A DNA stretch of 64,000 nt from Desulfovibrio sp. GTDB taxonomy: Bacteria > Desulfobacterota > Desulfovibrionia > Desulfovibrionales > Desulfovibrionaceae. The stretch lies in NCBI GenBank assembly GCA_016218665.1, contig JACRDI010000008.1, positions 240,680-304,679 on the forward strand. Direction: 5' to 3'. Within the stretch, counting starts at the first letter, position 1; each line of letters begins with the position of its first letter. The notes under the pieces were generated by a model. The model ran no database searches. It saw only the letters and a program-made list of their open reading frames with translations, and was not told the DNA's origin. The translations under genes were made by a program, and so were the position numbers. Positions 57,910-64,000 of the stretch are shown here, piece by piece.

Positions 57910-59433
57910 TTATTTCAGAAGCGAGGTCAGATATTTCTGGGTGCTCATGCGGTCGATGGCCTTCTTGTTGCCGATGACCCCGACGGCCAGGCCGCCCACC
58001 ACGTTGCCCAAGAGCGCGATGACCTCGCTCGGCACCTTCAGCGCCGCGGCCAGGGAGCTGATGGCGAAAAAGGCGTCGCCCGAGCCGATGCGGTCCACCA
58101 CCTTCTGGGCGAAGGCCGGCACCTCCACCAGACCCTCGTCCGGCGTGTGGATGGTGCAGCCCTTCTTGCCGCGCGTCACGGCCAGGGCCTTGGTGCCCAG
58201 GCGCTTGGCCGCCTTCTGCATGATGGGCACCAGCGGGCCCGCAAGGTCGCGGTCTTCCAGGCGCATCTCCGGCTCGGCCAGGCTCACGTAGTCGGCCCGC
58301 CGGTAGCGGCCGATGGTGTGGAAGCCCCGGTTGCCCGCGTTGGCCTGGGTGTTCACGGCCAGGAACCTGGCCTTCTCCTCCAGCATCCTGCGCATGGCCG
58401 GGGAGATGGTCCCGTGGCCAAAGTCCGCCGCGATGACCAGGTCATAGTCCGCCACCTCGGCCGCCACGGCGGCCACGAACTCCGCGTCGTCGTCGGCCGG
58501 CAGGCCGGAATCGTCCATGTGGTAGATTTCGATGAGCTTGTTGAGCGTATAGCTCTCGATGTAGCGGCGCTTCTCAATGGTCGGCGCACCCTTGTGCAGG
58601 GCCAGGTGCGGCCGCACCTCCGGCGCCAGGCTCTCGCGGATGAACGCCTCGCGGCCGCCCTGCTCGCCGATGACCGTGAACAGCCGCACGTCCGCCGCGT
58701 AGGACGAAAGGTGGTTGGCCACGGCCAGCACGCCCCCGGCGAAAAGGTCGCTCGTGCCGTGCTTCAGCGCCAGCACCGGCTCCTTGCTGGAGGAGCCGAT
58801 GACGTTGCAGTAATGGTAGTCGTCCAGGATCGTGTCGCCCAGGACAAGCACCTTCAAGTCCTTCATGCCGTCCAGCACCCTCACGATGTCGGCCTCGGAA
58901 TAGCGCAGGCGGAACACGTTCAGGTACTGCTGCACCTCCTCCGGGAAGGTGGACAGGAAACGGTTGATGAGATTGGTGGAGCTGAAGACCACGTCCTGGG
59001 AAAAGGCCATCTCGGCCCCGATCTCCCGGGCCACGTTCTCCTCGGCCTGCAGCTTGCCCGTGGTGTCGCTCTTGGCGTCCTTGAAGTCCGAGCCCTTGCA
59101 GTACACGTCGGGCCTGATGGCCCGCAGGGTCTCCTCGGCCGTGGGCCAGAGGTTCACGGCCACCGCGTCCACGCAGTCCAGGCTGGCGATGGCCTCGGCC
59201 CGCAGGCTCTCGTTGAAGGCCGGGCGGTGCGGCCCCTTGTCCACGAAACGGTCCGGGCTGATGGTGACGAAGAGCAGGTCGCCCATGGCCCTGGCCTGGC
59301 GCAGGTAGCGGATGTGCCCGATGTGCAGCAGGTCGAAGCAGCCGTGGGCCAGCACGATGCGCTGTTTGCCCTTGGCCGCGGCGGCGAGTTTGGCCAGCTG
59401 GTCGAAGGGAAGAACCTTTTTAGTCGAGGTCAT
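57910..59433 (-). CDS. Cytidylyltransferase-PfkB kinase fusion in reversed HldE order
   Basis: 507 residues. N-terminal nucleotidyltransferase with AHGCFDLLHIGHIRYL (29-44), the HxGH motif typical of HldE/TagD, and YCKGSDF. A PfkB kinase follows from about residue 190: LGDTILDDYHY, FAGGVLAVANHL, DYDLVIAADFGHG, and the catalytic loop IGSGDAF (449-455) with Gly-Ser-Gly-Asp in place of GAGD. HldE has kinase first, so the order is reversed. It should phosphorylate a sugar or polyol at C1 and activate it with a nucleotide. The ATG at 59433 has GGGAG upstream; longer starts lack a ribosome site. First gene of the operon. Confidence 0.85.
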   Translation of the reverse strand: MTSTKKVLPFDQLAKLAAAAKGKQRIVLAHGCFDLLHIGHIRYLRQARAMGDLLFVTISPDRFVDKGPHRPAFNESLRAEAIASLDCVDAVAVNLWPTAEETLRAIRPDVYCKGSDFKDAKSDTTGKLQAEENVAREIGAEMAFSQDVVFSSTNLINRFLSTFPEEVQQYLNVFRLRYSEADIVRVLDGMKDLKVLVLGDTILDDYHYCNVIGSSSKEPVLALKHGTSDLFAGGVLAVANHLSSYAADVRLFTVIGEQGGREAFIRESLAPEVRPHLALHKGAPTIEKRRYIESYTLNKLIEIYHMDDSGLPADDDAEFVAAVAAEVADYDLVIAADFGHGTISPAMRRMLEEKARFLAVNTQANAGNRGFHTIGRYRRADYVSLAEPEMRLEDRDLAGPLVPIMQKAAKRLGTKALAVTRGKKGCTIHTPDEGLVEVPAFAQKVVDRIGSGDAFFAISSLAAALKVPSEVIALLGNVVGGLAVGVIGNKKAIDRMSTQKYLTSLLK

Positions 59434-60214
59434 CAACACTCCCATGGTGAAAAAAACCGACAAAACACCCGAAACGTCATGAGGCCGAATCGCAAGAGGA
59501 TGGGGCGGCCACACTCTGTGCGCATCAGAACCCAGGGTTCTCCAATAAGCGTTCAGTTTCGCGTTGCCGTCTGGGGGGAGAACGAATCAACGCGCTGCGT
59601 TTAAAGCACACCCCTACGTAGAAAGCAAGTATACCGAGGGGGGTATAGAGCGGCAAGACGTCAAGCCCTGGGCGTTTCCTCTGCACAGAAAAAACCCTGC
59701 CACGCCGCAATGGGATCGATCCAGGCTCCGAGTGAAACGAACCCTGGACGATACCCTGCGCGCAACGAAGCGGGACACAGTCTTCGGCTCCGGACCGCCA
59801 ACGCCGAGCTGAACGGGACGGAAACGGCAGCGTCATGACTACAGGAGATGCAAGAACATAAAGGAGAAACCCAGCGCGTGCGGCAAACCATGGTTTCGGA
59901 AACAGGAAGAACGGCCGTGCGCAGCGCATCGCCGGGCGCAGCAACAGGACGACACCCGCGGCTGCCGCGTCACAGGACAACACTGCAGGAAGAAGGAGGA
60001 CGGAACAGGCTTTGTCAACGCGTGGACATCAGTCGAGACGCCGCCCTCTGGTGTCCTTGTCGATGCACGAACCATTGGGGCAACGCTTGCCCGCATAAGA
60101 AGAGTTGCCGGAACCGGGGCCGCGCCTTGCGGGACCAAACAGGCAGACCATGGCTGCACAGGTAACGGCAAACACGCCACGAGGGTTCATCCGGCCTGCC
60201 GTTGAGGTCCAATT
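59434..60214. other. Gene-poor 780-bp stretch with lower GC
   Basis: No frame here has a convincing start, codon use or family match. The GC content is visibly lower than in the neighbouring operon. An inverted repeat TATACC-n6-GGTATA lies at 59630-59647. The region separates the start of the glycan operon from the convergent-strand end of the next membrane-protein gene and probably contains the operon promoter, but no clear -35/-10 pair can be named. Confidence 0.5.
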
Positions 60215-62653
60215 TTACTGCCAGCCCTCTACCCTCTTGAGATCCTTTGGCCGGACGATGCCCTGCGTCGCGCGCCCATTCAGCTCGTACAAATAGCGAA
60301 CCTGCTCGTAAAGCGCTCGTCCGTAGTCAGACTCAGACTTCATGACAGTCGGCATTGCACGGGATTGGTTGATCGCCCATTCCTCGAGGAATTCATCCGA
60401 CATGGGGCGTCGTTCTTCATCCCAGGTAAGCAGGTAGCGCTTGCCGTACTGCCAGATGATGCGGAAATTCGTCCGGAGCGATTCATCGGAGAACAGCGGG
60501 GAAAACGGCAAAGCGCCGAAGAACGGTGCCTGCAGATCCACAAGAAAGTGGTTGATCCCAAGTTCTTTGCAGGCGCGCATGGCATCTTCAGGCTCATTGA
60601 ACACGACCTCGTGCCACCGGTTGCCGAATGAGTAAGACACTTCCGTCATAATGCCGGGATGTTGCAGAAAGAGCGGCCCGAAGTCCACGTTGAGATTCAA
60701 CGAGACCAGGAGACTGTTCTCGCCACTGGCTTTGCGCACTTGGCCGTAGACTTGTTGGAGTCCTGGCTCGGCCGGGGACAACTCGTTGGGTTGGAGCATG
60801 CCCAGCGCAAACTTCAAGGGGCGAGTCACCTTCCCCCCCTTGCTGGCCTCGACTGTCCAGGAAAACGCCACCAGGGCGAACGCCACCGGAACGATCACGC
60901 CCAGCAGCCGGTAGCCCAGCAGGCTTGAGGACATGGAGTGGCAAATGATGAGCACCGAAAAGATGAAGAGCGTGACGTAGATGGACACGAATTCCGAAGC
61001 GCGGAATATTGAAATGGGCTGGCTGACCAAGGCAAAGACCAGAAAGACCAGCAGACACATGCCGAAGGCCGGAACAAGCACATAACGCAGAAGATTCTTG
61101 CGGGTATCCGCGAGGCTATCGCTTGCGATCCCCCGGACCAGGACCTCGGCCCCTGCGAACGGCAAAGGGAGACTCAGGCCCTGGTCCAGACGGCGGCGTT
61201 CGCCGTTGTGCACGGCCGGGCGCAGAAGAAAACCGAAAAAGTCGGCACCAGCCTGAGTCGGGTTGGCCTTCCGGTACCAGCCCCAGAAGCCCAAGGCCAG
61301 CATGGGCAGGGAAAGCAGCCAGAACGGTTTGACGAAAAAGAACTTCTCCAAGCGGAACAGACGTCCGTACATGAAGATGTTTTGCAGCATGCCGGAGAAG
61401 CCGAGGGTTCCAAGGTCCGGGCTGGACCCCTCCGAAAGGTAGAACATGAGGTAGGGACTGACCCAGCGGCTGAAGATCTCCTGATTCCAAAAGCGCAAAA
61501 ACAGCCTGAAGGGCGTGATCTCGTAGAGTCCGGTAAGCTGGTAATTCAGCAGCAAGGCCGAGCAGGCGACCACGACGCCCAGCCCAATCACAAGTGAATA
61601 GCGAAGGAACTTGCCCCCGTCGCGCCGGAACAGGGAATTCAGGCCGTAACATCCCGCGAAAATGAGCGTATATGCGCCTGCCTGCAACGAATACAGCATG
61701 AGGCTCGCCTGCGAAAGGCAAGCCAAGGTCAGAAAGAGGTTCCCGAAGCGCCGCGCCGCAGTCATACCCACCACAACAACCGTCACAAAAAGGATGATGG
61801 CGCTGATCTCGCAATGGTGTTTGACGAAAAAGCCATCAACGGGCCAGGCCATCATGCCCAGCATGAACACGGCAGCCGACAGACCCCAGAGCGGACTTCC
61901 GCTCACTCGCCGGATCACGACGAACAGCAGTGCCGTGGCGGCGCAAAGATGCATGAAAGAGATGAGCAGCGGACCGGCACGGTCCGTCAGCAACATGCTC
62001 AGGTAAAACAGCCCTGCGCCTTTTGAATAAAAGTACTGGTACCAGACATCGTTTGGAGCGAGACCGCCGTTTCGCACAACAGACTCGTAGTATGGGCCAT
62101 AATGCGTCAGGTAGTCGCCATCGAAGGAATACTGGCAGCTGCCGAAATAGACAAAGCCGAGCATGACAGCGGCCAACAGACAAAGCCCCAAGACAAACAG
62201 GCTCTCCAGGGCCTTGGCCCGCAAAGAATCCGCAACCTCGCAATACAACCGGCGCACGTCGAAAAGCAGAGGGAACGCAACAACGAGAGGCAGCGTGAGC
62301 CCCAGGGCAATTCCCGGCGTGTAGGCGGATGCGAGACCCAGGCCGAACATAGCCATGCGCAACACCGCGGTGCCGACAAAGAAACACGCGAGCATCCGCT
62401 CAAGTACGCCCAGCTCTTCAACCCTGCGCCAGTGCAAGGCGAGCACCAAGCGCCCAAGACTCAGGAAGCCAAGCCCCAGGCACAGCATCATGCCGAGCCG
62501 ACCCAGCGTCCAGGCGAATATCAAGCTCGGAGAGGTCTCCTGTCCAACGTTCCAGATGTCGTGCGTTCGAAACCAGATGAAGATGCCATAGTGCGTCAGC
62601 CCAAGAAGCACCGCCAACAGCCAGCGGCGAGCACCATCGCACCATCCTGTCAT
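60215..62653 (-). CDS. Large membrane glycosyltransferase-like protein (GT-C fold suspected)
   Basis: The 812-residue product has about a dozen helices (for example WLLAVLLGLTHYGIFIWF, FVLGLCLLAAVMLGFVYFG, LIICHSMSSSLLGYRLLGVI). The first large loop holds SFDGDYLTHYGPYYESVV, where the acidic residues fit the DxD/ExD metal site of GT-C enzymes. The C-terminal part is soluble (GINHFLVDLQAPFFGALPFS, WQYGKRYLLTWDEE). AAGGATGGGGAT lies before the ATG. Codon use is less GC-biased than in its neighbours, so it may have been acquired. Likely a lipid-linked sugar transferase in the surface-glycan cluster. Confidence 0.75.
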   Translation of the reverse strand: MTGWCDGARRWLLAVLLGLTHYGIFIWFRTHDIWNVGQETSPSLIFAWTLGRLGMMLCLGLGFLSLGRLVLALHWRRVEELGVLERMLACFFVGTAVLRMAMFGLGLASAYTPGIALGLTLPLVVAFPLLFDVRRLYCEVADSLRAKALESLFVLGLCLLAAVMLGFVYFGSCQYSFDGDYLTHYGPYYESVVRNGGLAPNDVWYQYFYSKGAGLFYLSMLLTDRAGPLLISFMHLCAATALLFVVIRRVSGSPLWGLSAAVFMLGMMAWPVDGFFVKHHCEISAIILFVTVVVVGMTAARRFGNLFLTLACLSQASLMLYSLQAGAYTLIFAGCYGLNSLFRRDGGKFLRYSLVIGLGVVVACSALLLNYQLTGLYEITPFRLFLRFWNQEIFSRWVSPYLMFYLSEGSSPDLGTLGFSGMLQNIFMYGRLFRLEKFFFVKPFWLLSLPMLALGFWGWYRKANPTQAGADFFGFLLRPAVHNGERRRLDQGLSLPLPFAGAEVLVRGIASDSLADTRKNLLRYVLVPAFGMCLLVFLVFALVSQPISIFRASEFVSIYVTLFIFSVLIICHSMSSSLLGYRLLGVIVPVAFALVAFSWTVEASKGGKVTRPLKFALGMLQPNELSPAEPGLQQVYGQVRKASGENSLLVSLNLNVDFGPLFLQHPGIMTEVSYSFGNRWHEVVFNEPEDAMRACKELGINHFLVDLQAPFFGALPFSPLFSDESLRTNFRIIWQYGKRYLLTWDEERRPMSDEFLEEWAINQSRAMPTVMKSESDYGRALYEQVRYLYELNGRATQGIVRPKDLKRVEGWQ

Positions 62654-62889
62654 ATCCCCATCCTTATGCGCTTTCTATCGCCCACTGTTCATTCCTTGCC
62701 ACGCTCACGCAAAACAGAAAGTGTCCGCAGAGACAAAACAATTCCATATGGCGAAGCCAAGCAGGTCTCTCACACCATTTTGCAACACCACCGTTTCCTC
62801 AGAAGCAAAAGAACATACTGCGCACACAACAACGAAAAATTCTACACACAATCCCAAAACCAGTCAACGAGGTGAGCCCGGGCGGGCGG

Positions 62890-64000
62890 CTACTGCGCCG
62901 TTTTTTCCGCTTCCTCGACTTTGCCTGGCCCGGCCATGTGTTCCCGGTATTCCGGCAGCACCTGCGCTGGGGTGCCCAGCATGCGCAGGCGGCCGTCCTC
63001 AAGCCAGGCGATTCTGTCGCAATCGGCAAGGGAAGTGGTCCCGTGCGCGATGAGCACACAGGTCACCCTGCCGCGCAGCCCCTCCAGGGTGTGTTTGACT
63101 GCGGCTTCGCTCGCGTGGTCCAGGGCGCTCGTGGCCTCGTCGAAGATGATCAAGGACGGATCGGTAAAAATGGCCCGGGCGATGGAAAGCCGCTGCACCT
63201 GCCCGCCGGAAAGCCCCGCGCAGACCTCGGCGACACGCCGGTCCAGGCCGCCGGGATCGCAGACGATGAAATCCATGGCCGCAGCCCTGCATGCGCGCAG
63301 CACGGCCTCGCGGTCCACGGGATTCCCCCAGCGGCTCAAAGCCACATTCTCGGCCACGGTGCCGTCAAGCAGGAACGGCGTTTGCGGAACATAGCCGAGC
63401 ATGTGCCGATACGCCGCCAGCCGCGCTGGCGTCAGCTCCTCGCCGTCCACAAGCATCTTTCCGGCAGTGGGCGCCAGCAACCCGCACAAGACGCCCGCCA
63501 AGGTGCTCTTGCCCGCGCCGGACCGGCCTACTACGCCGAGGAATTCCCCTTTCCGCAGAACGAGATCCAGGGTCTTGAGGCTGTCCTCCGGGCTGCCCGC
63601 GTAACGGAACGACACCCCCTGGAGACTGAGCGTTTCCTCGAAGCGGAAAGCGGTGTCGGGCTCTGGCTCCTCAGCAACCTCTTCAAACGATTCCAGAAGT
63701 TGGAGCACGGGAATGGCCGCAGCGCGCGTCTCGCGCATGAGCACGAGGTAGCGCATGGCCCTGCCCACCGAAGGCAGCACGCGCCAAGCGGTCAGAAACA
63801 ACATTGAGCAGGCCCAGACGATGCTTGGCAGATCGGCGTCCCAAAAGCGCACGCGGACATACAGGGCCAGGGTTATGGTGGCGAAGCCGGCGGATTCGAG
63901 CATCCACGTGGGAATGGCTCCGGCGATGCCCAGAAACGCCCTCGGCGCCACAGCCCTGTCCATGCTTCGGGAGATAGACTCAACAAAGGGGCGTTGCAGA
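62890..64000 (-). CDS. ABC exporter: permease C-terminal part plus ATPase (5' truncated)
   Basis: The frame stays open beyond the window end, so the gene starts outside. The visible 370 residues include the last membrane helices (VAPRAFLGIAGAIPTWMLES, SIVWACSMLFLTAWRVL), then the nucleotide-binding domain: Walker A GRSGAGKST, signature LSGGQ, Walker B LIIFDEATSA, and the switch region LIAHGTTSL. Type IV/type I exporters of this kind carry lipids or lipid-linked glycans (MsbA-like). The stop at 62890 is followed by an AT-rich spacer with no obvious terminator. Confidence 0.9.
   Translation of the reverse strand, partial: LQRPFVESISRSMDRAVAPRAFLGIAGAIPTWMLESAGFATITLALYVRVRFWDADLPSIVWACSMLFLTAWRVLPSVGRAMRYLVLMRETRAAAIPVLQLLESFEEVAEEPEPDTAFRFEETLSLQGVSFRYAGSPEDSLKTLDLVLRKGEFLGVVGRSGAGKSTLAGVLCGLLAPTAGKMLVDGEELTPARLAAYRHMLGYVPQTPFLLDGTVAENVALSRWGNPVDREAVLRACRAAAMDFIVCDPGGLDRRVAEVCAGLSGGQVQRLSIARAIFTDPSLIIFDEATSALDHASEAAVKHTLEGLRGRVTCVLIAHGTTSLADCDRIAWLEDGRLRMLGTPAQVLPEYREHMAGPGKVEEAEKTAQ

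Noticed and set aside
59525..60212. Short open frames in the 59.4-60.2 kb gap
   Set aside because: None has a ribosome site, compositional support or recognisable motif; all overlap each other on both strands.

Overview
The window is GC-rich bacterial chromosome that looks like a member of the Desulfovibrionaceae (Desulfovibrio or Fundidesulfovibrio type). Evidence for this is the base composition, a korDABC 2-oxoacid:ferredoxin oxidoreductase, a group-X-like phosphofructokinase, sigma-54 enhancer-binding proteins beside a TauE/SafE transporter, DUF900 and DUF3795 genes, and very dense LPS/glycan genes. The assignment is inferred from gene content; there is no rRNA or tRNA gene in the window to confirm it.

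Layout. 1-10.9 kb: end of a membrane glycosyltransferase, a small HTH protein, pfkA, a heptose kinase (hldA), parB and parA with two perfect parS sites, a nucleotide-sugar epimerase, coaBC, a lipoprotein and a MerR-like coiled-coil regulator. 11-16.2 kb: queA, korDABC and aroE on the plus strand. 16.2-21.1 kb: a glycan module (large membrane protein, methyltransferase, GT2, epimerase) bracketed by two 53-bp direct repeats that hold terminator hairpins. 21.1-24.2 kb: a 1027-residue membrane protein with a degenerate PHP-like core. 24.4-26.7 kb: three phage-morphogenesis-like genes and a small lipoprotein. 26.7-30.3 kb: a glycosyltransferase-like gene and a DUF900 lipoprotein, each next to hairpin-rich intergenic DNA.

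30.3-40.1 kb is a signalling island. A canonical sigma-54 activator is divergent from a TauE/SafE transporter operon that has a good -24/-12 promoter. The operon goes on with a small membrane protein, an AAA+ regulator that has lost GAFTGA and the Walker B aspartate, a NifX-like protein, a Cache-domain histidine kinase, three receiver-containing proteins, a phosphotransfer-like protein without an ATPase domain, and a short protein with an FAEA motif that recurs in one of the receivers.

40.7-59.4 kb is a nearly continuous minus-strand glycan operon of 17 genes with many start/stop overlaps. It contains a reversed cytidylyltransferase-kinase fusion, a deoxyhypusine-synthase-like protein, an epimerase, a HAD-APH fusion, a split transketolase, three methyltransferases, a dehydrogenase, a GT2, an RmlD-like reductase, two paralogous membrane proteins with winged-helix-like tails, a flippase-like protein, a YfhO-like protein and a polysaccharide deacetylase. 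I infer that it makes, activates, assembles and trims an unusual sugar-containing surface polymer. 59.4-64 kb has a gene-poor gap, another large membrane glycosyltransferase-like protein and the end of an ABC exporter.

I see no CRISPR array, insertion sequence or tRNA. The best candidates for undescribed biology are the transporter/phosphorelay island, the reversed-fusion sugar-activation cluster, the lysine/alanine/proline tails on the oxidoreductase subunits, and the repeat-bracketed glycan module.
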